Under the pieces are notes generated by a model. The model had not been told where the DNA came from. It saw only the letters and a program-made list of their open reading frames with translations, and ran no database searches. From JACRCT01 sp049841135 (GTDB taxonomy: Bacteria > Myxococcota > Myxococcia > Myxococcales > UBA5297), in NCBI GenBank assembly GCA_049841135.1, contig JASGHK010000005.1:930001-994000 (forward strand): DNA of 64,000 nt. Direction: 5' to 3'. Made by a program: the position numbers and the translations under genes. Positions 1-8,832 of this stretch are shown piece after piece (position 1 is the first letter of the stretch; every line of letters begins with the position of its first letter).

Positions 1-895
1 GGATGACGTCCACCCAGGCCGGGCAGCACGACGAGGTCAGGAACGAGCCCTCGCCGATGCGCGCGCGGAGCTCGGCCGCCTCGTGGTCGAGGATGAGGTC
101 CGCCCCCAGCGCCGCCTCGTGCACCGCGGCGAAGCCCGCCGCCCGCAGCGCCGAGTAGACCTTCCCCATCGGCACCTCCGGGAACTGCGCGGCGATGGCC
201 GGGGCGACGATGGCGTGCACGGCTCCCGGGGCCGCCGGGTCGCGCGGCGCCGACTGGAGCAGCGGGACGATGCGGGTCAGGCAGGAGGTGTCGGAGATGG
301 CGCCGAAGGGGCACTTGAAGACGCACAGCCCGCACTGAATGCACTTCGCCAGATCGATGCGCGCGATCTTCTCCTCGCCGTAGGAGATGGCCTTCACCGG
401 GCAGGCCCGGATGCAGGGCCGCTCGCGGTCGACGATGGCGCCGAACGGGCAGGCGGCGTGGCAGCGCCCGCAGTCCACGCACTTGTCCTGGTGGATGGTG
501 GCGCGGCGGTTGACCTGCACGATGGCCCCGGGGCGGCAGGCGTCGACGCAGGGATGGGTCAGGCAGCCCTGGCAGGCCTCGGTCACCAGGAACCGGTCGA
601 CCGGGCACTCCTCGCACGCCTCCTCGATCACCTGGACCGCGACCGGGTGCTCGGTCGCCAGGTGATCGTCGTCGGCGGCGGAGTGCTGGCAGCTGGTGGC
701 GAGCCGGATGCGGTCGCGCACCACGGCCCGCTCGCGGTGCACGCAGCAGCGGAAGCGGGGCTGCTTTCCGGGCACCACCCGCGCCGGCACGAGCTCGCCG
801 GCGCGGTCGAGCTCGCCCTTCATCGCCAGGCGGGCCAGCTCGGTGAGGACGTCGTGGCGGACCTGCTGGATGACCGTCTCGAAGAGTCTCGGCAC
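1..895 (-). CDS. [FeFe] hydrogenase, N-terminal part (runs off the left edge)
   Basis: Iron-only hydrogenase that interconverts protons and H2 at an H-cluster, fed by ferredoxin-type clusters. Reading leftwards from a GTG at 895 (a guess; the frame is open further upstream), the protein starts VPRLFETVIQQV and then has a Cys-rich stretch (RCC, EECP). Ferredoxin clusters follow: KCVDCGRCHAACPFGA near 480 and KCIQCGLCVFKCPFGA near 310. At the very edge is TSSCCPAWVDVI, which matches the first H-cluster motif (TSCCPxW). The other two H-cluster motifs would lie outside the window. The extra Cys-rich N-terminus and simple domain order resemble group B monomeric hydrogenases (family knowledge, not testable here). 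It lies 73 bases downstream of an SDR gene on the same strand. Confidence 0.85.
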   Translation of the reverse strand, partial: MPRLFETVIQQVRHDVLTELARLAMKGELDRAGELVPARVVPGKQPRFRCCVHRERAVVRDRIRLATSCQHSAADDDHLATEHPVAVQVIEEACEECPVDRFLVTEACQGCLTHPCVDACRPGAIVQVNRRATIHQDKCVDCGRCHAACPFGAIVDRERPCIRACPVKAISYGEEKIARIDLAKCIQCGLCVFKCPFGAISDTSCLTRIVPLLQSAPRDPAAPGAVHAIVAPAIAAQFPEVPMGKVYSALRAAGFAAVHEAALGADLILDHEAAELRARIGEGSFLTSSCCPAWVDVI

Positions 896-968
896 GCGCT
901 TCTCGCAGCCCCCACGGGTAGAGGACGGAAGCTCGCCGGAAGGAAGGGCGCTGTCAAACCGCGCGCAG

Positions 969-1781
969 CTACACCTGCTGCAGCTTCAGGACCTGCTGCA
1001 TGAGCATCCTCTTCGGCGTGAGCGGAACGGCCGCCAGCATCATCTTCTGGCCGAAGGTCAGCCCGGCCCGGACGTCCAGCTCACCGGCGAGCATGCCCTC
1101 GTAGCCCGCCTTGGCGACGTCCGCGGCGCTCGCGTTCTTGCTGCTGGCGAAGAGCGGGGTCTTGTCCATGTCGGCCACCCGCGCGAACTCCGTCTCCGTC
1201 GCCCCGGGCAGCAGCGCCGTGACGGTGACGCCCGTTCCCTCCAGCTCCACGGCGATGGCGTTGCTGAACGACGTCACGAACGCCTTGCTCGCGAAGTAGA
1301 CCGCCTGGAGCGGCCCGGGCATCAGGCAGGCCGTCGACGACACGTTGAGGACGCGCCCGCTCCCTCGGGCGACGAAGCCCGGCAGGAACAAGCGGGTCAG
1401 CGCGGTCAGGGCCACGACGTTGAGCTGGATCATCGCGAGGTCGTCCTCCCAGCGGCGCTCGTGGAAGACGCCCCGGCCTCCGAAGCCGGCGTTGTTGACG
1501 AGGTAGTCGACGGCGATCCCCGCCGCCCCGACCGCTTCGTAGATCTCCTTCGGCGCCGACGGCTGGGACAGGTCCTTGGCGATGACCGTCACGCGGCAGC
1601 CATGCTTCTTCCGCAACTCGTCGGCGAGCTGGGACAGCTTCTCCTCGCTGCGGGCCACGATCACCAGGTCGCCGCCCCGCTGCGCGTGCAGGCGGGCCAG
1701 CTCGCGGCCGATGCCCGACGACGCGCCGGTGATGAGGGCCACCTTCTTCTCGTTCTGCTTCTTGCTCTCGTCGCTTGCCAT
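969..1781 (-). CDS. Short-chain dehydrogenase/reductase
   Basis: NAD(P)-dependent oxidoreductase of the classical SDR family, 270 residues. The cofactor motif TGASSGIG is at about residues 18-25, NNAG at 96-99, the catalytic Ser around 148-149 and YFASK (Tyr162/Lys166) in the active site. The start is the ATG at 1781 because GGAGGA lies 7-8 bases upstream; the longer open frame to 1904 has no such site. The hydrophilic, Lys-rich N-terminus indicates a cytoplasmic enzyme. Substrate unknown. It is divergent from an AraC-type regulator, with a long inverted repeat in the shared promoter region, so that regulator probably controls it. Confidence 0.9.
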   Translation of the reverse strand: MASDESKKQNEKKVALITGASSGIGRELARLHAQRGGDLVIVARSEEKLSQLADELRKKHGCRVTVIAKDLSQPSAPKEIYEAVGAAGIAVDYLVNNAGFGGRGVFHERRWEDDLAMIQLNVVALTALTRLFLPGFVARGSGRVLNVSSTACLMPGPLQAVYFASKAFVTSFSNAIAVELEGTGVTVTALLPGATETEFARVADMDKTPLFASSKNASAADVAKAGYEGMLAGELDVRAGLTFGQKMMLAAVPLTPKRMLMQQVLKLQQV

Positions 1782-1868
1782 TGAGGTCTTCCTCCGAGTT
1801 GGGCGGCGGACGTCGGTGCCGTCGCTTCCAGGCTGGAGAAGGTAAGCGTCGGCGCTCCCGTGAACACT

Positions 1869-1945
1869 GACCGATCCCGCCAAACGGCAAACCGAACGCG
1901 CCACGGAGCCTGGCGCGCGATGTTGGCGGCTTGGCGTGATCGGTC
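1869..1945. promoter_or_regulatory. Inverted repeat in the SDR/AraC divergent promoter
   Basis: Two 24-base arms, 1869-1892 and 1922-1945, are inverted copies of each other matching at 20 of 24 positions by my count, separated by 29 bases. The outermost eight bases are GACCGATC on the left and GATCGGTC on the right. They sit between the divergent SDR start (1781) and the AraC-type gene start (1991), as expected for paired half-sites of an AraC/XylS protein. Confidence 0.6.
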
Positions 1946-1990
1946 GCTGGCCGCTGGCTATCCTTCCCGGCGAAAGGTGGAGGATCCGCG

Positions 1991-2994
1991 ATGGCCAAGA
2001 GCCGACCTTATGCCGTGCATTCGGGCTGGCGCCTGCTGTTGCGCGACGCCGGCATCGACCCGGCGAGCGTGCTGCGCCGGGCAGGCCTGCCGGCCGATCT
2101 CTTCGCCCGCGAGCGCGCCGCGCTCGAGCCCGAGGACTACTACCGGTGCTTCCGGGCCATCGAGGAGGAGGCGGGCGACCCGGCGGTCGCGCTTCGCCTG
2201 GGCGCGGCCATCTCCGTCGAGGCCTTCGACCCGCCCATCTTCGCGGCGTTCACCAGCCCGAACCTCAACACCGCGCTCGAGCGGATCGCCCGCTTCAAGC
2301 CGTTGATCGGCCCGATGGAGCTGCCGGTGGAGGTGGGCAAGGCCAAGACCACCGTCACCATCGAGTGGCACGCGGGGACGACGCCCGCCCCGGCGTCGCT
2401 GGTGCACACGGAGGCTCGCGTTCTTCGTGCAGCTGGCCCGCATCGCCACGCGCGAGCACCTCGGCCCGCTGGAGGTCTCTTCGCCCCACTCGCCGGAACC
2501 GGCCGCGGCGTTCACCCGCTTCTTCGGAGTCCCGGTGAAGAAGGCTCGCGCGGTCCGCCTCGTCTTCCGGGCCGAGGACGCGGCGCGACCGTTCCTGACC
2601 GCGAACGAGAAGATGTGGGAGGTCTTCGAGCCCGACCTGCGCCAGCGCCTGGCGGACCTCGACCGCAAGGCGACGACGGCGGACCGGGTGCGCGCGGCGC
2701 TGCTGGAGATGCTCCCGGGCGGCGCTCCGCCCATGGCCGCCGTCGCGCACAAGCTCGGCGCCAGCGCCCGAACCCTGCAGCGCCGGCTCCAGGACGAGGA
2801 CGAGAGCTACCAGGGCGTGCTCAACCGCACGCGGCAGGAGCTGGCGAACCACTACCTGCGGAACACGGAGCTGCAGGGCGCGGAGATTCTCGTACCTCTT
2901 GGGCTACGAGGACCCCAACTGCTTCTTCCGGGCCTATCGCGCCTGGACCGGCGTGACGCCCGCGAAGGCGCGGGAGCAGCGCGCCGGCGGCTGA
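1991..2994 (+). CDS. AraC-family regulator (two frameshifts in this assembly)
   Basis: Transcription factor of the OruR/ArgR-like AraC group, with an arabinose-binding-like N-terminal domain and a C-terminal double helix-turn-helix (LGASARTLQRRL, then after correction YLLGYEDPNCFFRAYRAWTG). The frame starts with MAKSRPYAVHSGW at 1991, preceded by GGTGGAGG. The frame breaks at 2411-2417 (GAGGCTC; dropping one base restores HTELAFFVQLARIA) and at 2885-2889 (GATTC; dropping one base restores EISYLLGYED). With both corrections the gene is one 333-residue frame ending at TGA 2992-2994. That stop lies inside a dispersed repeat. Its target is probably the divergent SDR gene. Confidence 0.8.
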
Positions 2995-3041
2995 AGCCGC
3001 GCCTGACTTTGCCAAGCCTGCCTTCGCAGGCTGAGTGGTCA
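2984..3041 (-). repeat. Dispersed palindromic repeat, copy A
   Basis: Reverse-orientation copy of a roughly 57-base element, with the core GAAGCCGCGCCTGACTTTGC followed by AAGCCTGCCTTCGCAGGCT. It contains two small dyads (GGCGGCTGAAGCCGC and AGCCTGCCTTCGCAGGCT). It overlaps the last codons and supplies the stop codon of the AraC-type gene. Copy B is in opposite orientation 50 bases downstream; copy C is at 38499-38555. Confidence 0.7.
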
Positions 3042-3091
3042 GCGGATCTCGAGGCGCCAGCTCAGATCCCGAAGCCCCGATTACACTCGCT

Positions 3092-3146
3092 CACCCAGCC
3101 CGCGCAGGCGGGCTTCGCCTGTTCAGGCGCGACTTCAGTCGCCGGC
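3092..3146 (+). repeat. Dispersed palindromic repeat, copy B
   Basis: Forward copy of the same element as 2984-3041 and 38499-38555: CACCCAGCCCGCGCAGGCGG, then GGCTTCGCCTGTTCAGGCGC and GACTTCAGTCGCCGGC. It is more diverged than A and C, but the changes in the stems keep the pairing (CAGCCCGCGCAGGCGGGC), which suggests selection for structure or an old palindromic element. It fills most of the intergenic region before the gene at 3235. Confidence 0.65.
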
Positions 3147-3234
3147 TCCTTTCTACGGCCTCCTCGCCTGCCTGCGCATCCGGTGGTTAGCATCCGAACC
3201 TTCCTGTTCCTCGGCCACCAACGCCGGAGCCTCC

Positions 3235-5585
3235 ATGTCCGACCTGCACCTCGCCTCCCAAGCCCTCGCCGAGGGCCGCCCCGAGGCCGCGTTGCCGCCC
3301 CTTCTCGAAGCCTGGCGCGCCTGCCCGACGGCGCGGCTCTCGGCGATCATCGAGCGCACGGGTGCGCAGGTGAACCGGCCGCCGGTCCCGGGCAAGACCG
3401 CCAAGGCGCGGTGCGCGAGCGCCCTGGAGCTCTTGCAGAAGCCCGACCCCGCCGACCTGGCGCGGCTGATGGCGATCCTCCGGGAGCAGCCGGTCGCCGC
3501 CGCCCAGCAGCTCGTCGAGGCGATGGAGCCGCTTCCCCGAGACCCCCGCTTCCTCCCGGCCGTGGTGGCCCTGCTCAACGATCCCCCCTGGGTCAGCAGC
3601 TCCTCGCACAAGTTCTGGCGCGCCCTGCTCGCGCTGCAGGCCCAGCAGAAGGACCCGCGCGCCGCGCCGGCGCTCGAGTCCCTCGACCTGAAGCGCATCT
3701 ACGTCTCGGACTGGGCGATCGAGGCCATGGGCAGCATGGTGCGGCGGGCGTTGAAGGACGCGCCGCGGAAGGAGCCGCCGATGCCGGAGGCGCTCGCGCA
3801 CGCCTGCAACGACTGGGAGGCGAAGCTCGACCGGCAGCAAGGGGCCGGGGTCGATTTGTTGGGGAAGATCCTGGAGAGGCCCGACGACGTTGGGCTGCGC
3901 TCGGTGTACGCCGACTGGCTGCAGGAGCGCGGGGACCCGCGCGGCGAGTTCATCGCGCTGCAGCTCGCCCGCGCCAGCGGCACGAGCACCGAGGCGCAGC
4001 GGCGCCGCGAGGCCCAGCTCCTCGCCGCCCACGCCGAGGCCTGGATCGGGCCGCTGCTCCCCGCCGTCCCCACCGACCGCTTCCGCTTCGAGCGGGGCTT
4101 CTTGACGGAGGTGTCGGTGAACCCGCTTCGTGCGGCGGAGGTCGCCGCCGAGCCGGGGTGGGCGACGGTGACCCACCTGTGGCAGTACGGGCGGGACCTG
4201 GAGCTGCCGCTCGCCTTGCTGCGCAGCCCGACGATGCGCTCGCTGCGCTTCGTGGGCGACCTGGGCGCGAGCCACCTCCCGGCGTTCTCGGCCGAGCCGT
4301 GGAGCCTGACCGGCATCGGCTTCGACCTGCCCAGCGACCGCAACGGCTTTGGCGGGCCCGCGATGGCCGCGCTCTCGGAGCTGCGAGGCCTGCCGGCGCT
4401 GGAGGAGCTCGCCCTCGACGGCTACTGGGCCCGCCCCGACCAGTTCCGATGGCTGTGGGCGACGCCGACCGGGAAGAAGGTCCGCCGGTTCCGGGTGAGC
4501 TCGGGTCTGCGCTCGGCGCCGACCTGGCTCAAGGAGCAGGAACACCTCCCGCCGACGCTCGAGGTGCTGGAGCTGTCCTTCAACCACGGCTGGAACGCGT
4601 GGACGGTGGCGCTCACGCGCGGCTCCGACCGCCGCTTCTCGCGTGTGGACGCGGTGCTGCGGCCGAGCCTGCGAGACTTCCAGACCGCCAAGGTCGCGGA
4701 CCTGGTGGAGCACCTGCTCGACGAGGTGGCCCCCGACACGCTCGAGCACCTGCACGTCGCGACGGAGGGGACGCGGGCAGCGGCCACCGAGGTCGAGACG
4801 GTGGCGCGCGCGGCCGAGCGGCAGACGCGCCTGAAGAGCCTGCAGCTGCCGGGGCGCGAGCCGTTGGCCGACGCGACGGCCCAGCCGAAGCGTCCCGCCG
4901 CCCCGACGGTGAAGGAGCAGAGAGCGCGGGAAGCGCAGGCCACGGCCACGGGCGCGCGCGACAGGCTTGGGAGCGCCCTCACCGCGCTGCAGGACGCCCA
5001 GAGCGCCACCGTCCTCTCGGCCGTGGACGTCACGGCCGCCGCGCCGATGCTCGCCGCGGCGGCCCTGCTGAAGACGACCGCGTCGACCCCGGTCGGCCCC
5101 GCGTGGGCGGAGGTCTGCTACGCGCTCCTCGCCCTCCCCCTTCAGACGGATTCGCGCGAGGTCGACGCATGCCCAGTCAGGGCTCCGGCTCGCGGGCCTC
5201 TCGGTCCTCGCAAAGCTCCAGCCCGTCGGGATCGGACCGCGCCTGGTCGAGCTGCTGCGGCTGCCCGACGGGCCGTGGTCAGAGATCCTCCTCCAGGCCC
5301 TGTCGGATCCCTTCCAACGAGGGAAGCGCGAGCGCGGGGTGGCCCTGCTCCCGGCGCAAGAGCTTTCGGCGCTCTTCGACTGGTTCGAGAGCCTGAGGAC
5401 CCGCACGCCACCTCGCGCGGACCAGGCGTACTACGGCATCGAGAACGCGGCCTTCGTCGCCGGCGACGCCGCGCCCCTCGAGGATTCTGAAGCGGCGGCT
5501 GGCGGCGAATCCGAAGCTCACCCGGTTCCAGCGCGCGGGGTACGAGCAGGGCCTCCGCGCGCTCAGCGAGGCGCTGCGCTGCTGA
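3235..5585 (+). CDS. TIGR02996-domain protein of unknown function (two frameshifts in this assembly)
   Basis: Large cytoplasmic protein with no enzyme motif that I recognise. Around residues 208-245 it carries a TIGR02996-type motif (LLGKILERPDD ... VYADWLQERGDPRGEFIALQ), a short domain common in Myxococcota and Planctomycetota proteins. A leucine-rich-like stretch follows (about residues 330-450). The start is the ATG at 3235. The frame slips at 5149-5153 and again at 5483-5487; both sites read GATTC where GATC is expected. Removing one base at each gives a continuous 782-residue protein ending LRALSEALRC at TGA 5583-5585. Function is unknown. Confidence 0.75.
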
Positions 5586-5611
5586 CGCGCCCATTGGCGC
5601 CCGTGAAGTCC

Positions 5612-5647
5612 ATCGACACGATGGACGCCATGGACGCCATGGAGCGG
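5612..5647 (+). repeat. 9-base tandem repeat, locus 1
   Basis: Four tandem 9-base units in an intergenic region: ATCGACACG, ATGGACGCC, ATGGACGCC, ATGGAGCGG. It belongs to a unit family (consensus ATGGACGnn or TGGGACGnn) also present at 9424-9477, 19626-19661 and 20165-20209. Confidence 0.7.
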
Positions 5648-5766
5648 CGTCGAGGGCTCCCGAACTTCAGCTTCTCCCGGGTCGCTGCGTTCACCTGGCC
5701 TCAGCGCCGAACCGAAGGCGATGTCATAGGCTTGCGCCCTCCCTCGTCGGGGACTAGCTGCTACCC

Positions 5767-6738
5767 ATGCCGCGAACGTCGACGACGAAGACCGACCCCA
5801 TCGACTGGCTCCTCGAGGAAGAGGAGCCCTCCATCCGCTACCTCACGCTCACGCAACTGCTCGGAGAGCCCGAGAGCGCAGCGCGCGTGAAGAAGGCGAA
5901 GGCCGCCATCGGTCAGCGCGGATGGGCCGCGCAGATCCTGGAGCGCCAGGGGCCCACGGGCGCCTGGGGGAGCGAGGAGAGCCTCTACCGCGACAAGTAC
6001 CTCTCGACGAACTGGATGCTCCTCGTCCTCGCGGACCTGGGGATGACCCGAGCCGACCCGCGCCTGGCCCGAGGCTGCGACCTGTGGATCAGCCGGCTCG
6101 CGCGCGCGGACGGGGGCTTCGGCCCCTCCGGAGCGCGCAGCCACCTCTGCACGACGGGGAACATGGCCCGCGCGCTCGTCCAGTGCGGCTATGAGACCCA
6201 CCCCAAGGTGCGAAGCGCCTTCGAGTGGCTCGCCCGCGCGGCGGACGAGAAGGGCGGCTGGAGCTGCTTCGGCAGCGGGCGCAACCTCGACTCCTGGGAG
6301 CCGTTGAGCGCCTTCGCCGTCTACCCGCGCAAGCGCTGGACCCCGGAGCTGGCCGAGGCGGCGGAGAAGGGCGCGCAGTTCTTCCTCGAGCGCGAGCTGC
6401 ACCGCCAGGGCGACGACTATGCGCCGTGGTACCGCTTCCACTACCCAGCGCACTACTACTACGACGTCCTGGTGGGGCTCGACTGCCTGACTGCGCTGGG
6501 CTACGGGCGCGACCCGCGACTGAAGCTCGCGCTGCAGCTGCTCCAGAAGAAGCGGCGCCGCGACGGGCGCTGGAACCTCGACGCCGTCCACCCGGACGTG
6601 GAGGGCGGGATGGCGCAGTGGCTCGAGAAGCACCCCCGCCAGGCGCCCAAGCCCTTTGCGCTCGAGACTCCCGGCGAGCCGAGCAAGAGGATCACGCTCA
6701 CCGCGCTGCTGGTGCTGGACCGCGTGTCGAAGGCGTGA
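5767..6738 (+). CDS. Squalene-cyclase-like alpha/alpha-toroid protein
   Basis: A 323-residue protein resembling the prenyltransferase/squalene-oxidase repeat fold: repeated helical pairs with QW-like patches (GPTGAWGS, ADGGFGPSG, EKGGWSCFG, RDGRWNLD). It is about half the length of a real triterpene cyclase and I do not see the DxDD catalytic motif, so it is unlikely to be a cyclase. The repeats indicate an alpha/alpha toroid of unknown role. There is no signal peptide, so it is probably cytoplasmic. It is convergent with the CheW gene that ends at 6745. The start is the ATG at 5767; no strong ribosome-binding site is visible. Confidence 0.75.
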   Translation: MPRTSTTKTDPIDWLLEEEEPSIRYLTLTQLLGEPESAARVKKAKAAIGQRGWAAQILERQGPTGAWGSEESLYRDKYLSTNWMLLVLADLGMTRADPRLARGCDLWISRLARADGGFGPSGARSHLCTTGNMARALVQCGYETHPKVRSAFEWLARAADEKGGWSCFGSGRNLDSWEPLSAFAVYPRKRWTPELAEAAEKGAQFFLERELHRQGDDYAPWYRFHYPAHYYYDVLVGLDCLTALGYGRDPRLKLALQLLQKKRRRDGRWNLDAVHPDVEGGMAQWLEKHPRQAPKPFALETPGEPSKRITLTALLVLDRVSKA

Positions 6739-6744
6739 GAGCCC

Positions 6745-7104
6745 TCACCGCGGCAGGCCCCGCCTGCCCAGCGCCTCCAGCGCCACCACCAGCAACGCCC
6801 GGCCTTCGCCAAGCCGGACCTTCGAGAACAGCGCAGGCCCGGACTGGACGAGCTCTGGCAGCGGGCAGAGGCTGGCGTCGTCGATCTCCTCGAAGGCAAG
6901 CGGCGCCTCCACGCGCAGCACCAGCTCTTCGCTCTCGAGGCGCAGCACCACCGTCCTCGCCCCTGCGGCCGGGCGCGGCGGGCGGAACCCGAGCCGCTCG
7001 AGCGCGTGGACCGAGACGGTCTCGTCCGATGTGGTGAGACGCACGACCGAGTCGGCGGGTACGGCCCAATCGACGCGCTCGCCGCGCAACACCAGACAGT
7101 TCAC
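6745..7104 (-). CDS. Small CheW-like protein
   Basis: 119-residue protein at the 3' end of a chemosensory operon. It starts at a GTG whose last bases overlap the TGA of the upstream cheW (GTGA), giving VNCLVLRGERVDWAVPADSV. The opening beta strand and ExVxRL-like pattern fit a reduced CheW/SH3-like adaptor domain that couples receptor to CheA. It is shorter and more diverged than the 142-residue CheW next to it. A role as second coupling protein is inferred from position and fold pattern. A longer frame to 7284 exists but would overlap cheW. Confidence 0.65.
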   Translation of the reverse strand: MNCLVLRGERVDWAVPADSVVRLTTSDETVSVHALERLGFRPPRPAAGARTVVLRLESEELVLRVEAPLAFEEIDDASLCPLPELVQSGPALFSKVRLGEGRALLVVALEALGRRGLPR

Positions 7105-7529
7105 GGCGCCGCTCCCAGGAGCGCCCCGACCAGCGCCTCGACGTCGACCAACGGCAGCGTCCGGCCGTCGACCTGCACCTCGCCGGCGGTGAACGGCAGC
7201 GCGGACGCGACCAGCGGCTGCAGCCGGTACTCGCCCACGGCCTGCACCTCGCGGACCTGCTGCGCGGGGACCGCCAGCGCGCACCGCGCACTCCTGACGA
7301 CGATCAGGCGCTGCGGCGAGGCGCCCGCTAGGGCGCTCTGACCGAGCACGCAGGCGCCCAGGTCGACCAGCGCGATCGCCTTGCCCTGCCAGTGCACGAC
7401 GCCCGGCGCCCGACTGGGCGCGCCCGGGATGGGCAGCCAGCCGACGGCGCCGACGACCTCCAGCACCTGATGCGCGTCGAACGCCAGCCAGGTGTCACCG
7501 AGCCGGAAGGGCAGCACTGCCGTGGCCAT
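7101..7529 (-). CDS. CheW-type coupling protein
   Basis: 142-residue CheW-domain protein that links the MCP to CheA. It starts MATAVLPFRLGDTWLAFDA and contains the usual hydrophobic beta pattern, with GAPSRAPGVVHWQGKAIALV in the middle (family: G.i.l.RGxxxpvvdL). The ATG at 7529 is preceded by GAGGAGGA. Its first 35 bases overlap the 3' end of cheR in another frame, and its stop overlaps the next CheW-like gene, indicating translational coupling throughout the operon. Confidence 0.85.
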   Translation of the reverse strand: MATAVLPFRLGDTWLAFDAHQVLEVVGAVGWLPIPGAPSRAPGVVHWQGKAIALVDLGACVLGQSALAGASPQRLIVVRSARCALAVPAQQVREVQAVGEYRLQPLVASALPFTAGEVQVDGRTLPLVDVEALVGALLGAAP

Positions 7530-8832
7530 GGGGTTCCTCCTCGGGGACTTCCTCGTCGTCGACCGGCGCACCGTCGCCTCTCGCGGCGCGGCGGCGCGCG
7601 AGGAGCAGCACCTCATCGGCGAAGCACTGCAGGTCGTGGCAGACGCGGCCGTGGCTCTCCAGCTCGAGCGCCTTCGTCCCGCGCTCGGCGAGCAGGGCGT
7701 ACTCGCGCCGGGCCTCGTCGGCTCGCCCCAGGGTCTGCAGGCACAGCGCTCGATAGAACGCCGCCGGCCACAGGGAGTCGCGCAGCTCGAGCGCGCGCCG
7801 CAGCGATCGCTCCGCGCCGGCCACCTCTCCCAGCAGGTGGCGCGCGAGCCCGACGAAGAGGTGCGCCTCCGCCCGGATCGCCTCCACCGAGACGGCAGCC
7901 TCGTACTGGAGGAGCGCCTCGCGCGTGCGGCCTTGGTCCAGGAAGCGGTGACCGCTGTCGAGCAGCGCCAGCGCCGCCTTCGACTCGCTGGCCGAGCGGC
8001 GCGACCGGATGAACTCCGAAGGCTGCCCCATCGCCTCTGCCGGCCGGTGGAGCGCCACGCGGTCGCCGAGCTTCACCAGGCGCAGCCCGGGCGGCGCGAC
8101 ACAGACCACCTCGCCCGCGCCGAGGAAGAGCCAGCCTCCGGGCGCGACGACCCCGGCCAACTCGAGCAGCACCTGCCGCGCGCGGTCGGGCCGGAAGTAG
8201 ATGAGGACGTTGCGGCAGAGCACCAGGTCCCACGCGCGGCCGGGCTCGGGGCGCGGCGGCGCGTCGAGCAGGCTGTGGCGCTCGAAGCGCACGGCGCGGC
8301 GCAGGCCGGACTCGATGCTCGCCGAGCCGTCCGGAGGGCCGGTGAAGAAGCGCTCCCGCAGCCCGGCCGGCAGCTCGCGCAGCGCGGCCGAGGCGTAGAC
8401 GCCGCGCCGAGCATGGTCCAGCGAGGCCGCGCTCAGGTCGGTGGCGAGGACGACGATGCGCCGCTGGACCTCGGCCGCCAGCATCGCCACCGAGTAGGCG
8501 TCTTCGCCGGTCGAGCAGCCCGCGACCCACACCCTCACCGCCTGCCGCACCGGCCAGGCGCCCCGGAGGAGCGAGCCGATGCGGGCGAACTGCGCGGCGT
8601 CGCGGAAGAACCAGGTCAGGCCGACGGTGACCGCGTCGATCAGCTCGTCCCAGCCCCCGGGGCGGCCGGACGCGAGCGAGGCGAGCCGCGCCTCGGCCTG
8701 CGCAGGGCCGAGCCGGCGCTCGAGGTCCTCCGCGTAGCGCTCCAGCGCGCCACCGCGCTCGCCCGCCGGGACCCCGAGGCCCGTCGCGGTCTCCAACCGC
8801 CGCCGAAGGCGCTCGAGCACCAAGGGGCTCAT
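7495..8832 (-). CDS. CheR methyltransferase with C-terminal TPR
   Basis: S-adenosylmethionine-dependent methyltransferase that methylates glutamates on chemoreceptors. 445 residues. The SAM-binding motif is VWVAGCSTGEDAYSVAML, followed by LVLCRNVLIYF, the standard CheR signature. The C-terminal third holds TPR-like helices (ALLQYEAAVSVEAIRAEAHL, then LRRALELRDSLWPAAFYRAL), as in CheR proteins of alternative-function pathways. The tail is very acidic. ATG 8832 overlaps the cheB stop (ATGA). Confidence 0.9.
   Translation of the reverse strand: MSPLVLERLRRRLETATGLGVPAGERGGALERYAEDLERRLGPAQAEARLASLASGRPGGWDELIDAVTVGLTWFFRDAAQFARIGSLLRGAWPVRQAVRVWVAGCSTGEDAYSVAMLAAEVQRRIVVLATDLSAASLDHARRGVYASAALRELPAGLRERFFTGPPDGSASIESGLRRAVRFERHSLLDAPPRPEPGRAWDLVLCRNVLIYFRPDRARQVLLELAGVVAPGGWLFLGAGEVVCVAPPGLRLVKLGDRVALHRPAEAMGQPSEFIRSRRSASESKAALALLDSGHRFLDQGRTREALLQYEAAVSVEAIRAEAHLFVGLARHLLGEVAGAERSLRRALELRDSLWPAAFYRALCLQTLGRADEARREYALLAERGTKALELESHGRVCHDLQCFADEVLLLARRRAARGDGAPVDDEEVPEEEPHGHGSAALPAR

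Noticed and set aside
83..1003. Long plus-strand open frame opposite the hydrogenase
   Set aside because: It is rich in Arg/Ala/Gly/Asp with no recognisable motif, and the opposite strand encodes clear ferredoxin and H-cluster motifs. A shadow of GC-rich coding DNA.
2427..5396. A 989-residue plus-strand frame through the AraC and TIGR02996 genes
   Set aside because: It begins with the middle of the AraC gene, crosses the intergenic repeats and then reads an out-of-frame version of the next gene. Only the first part is real coding sequence.
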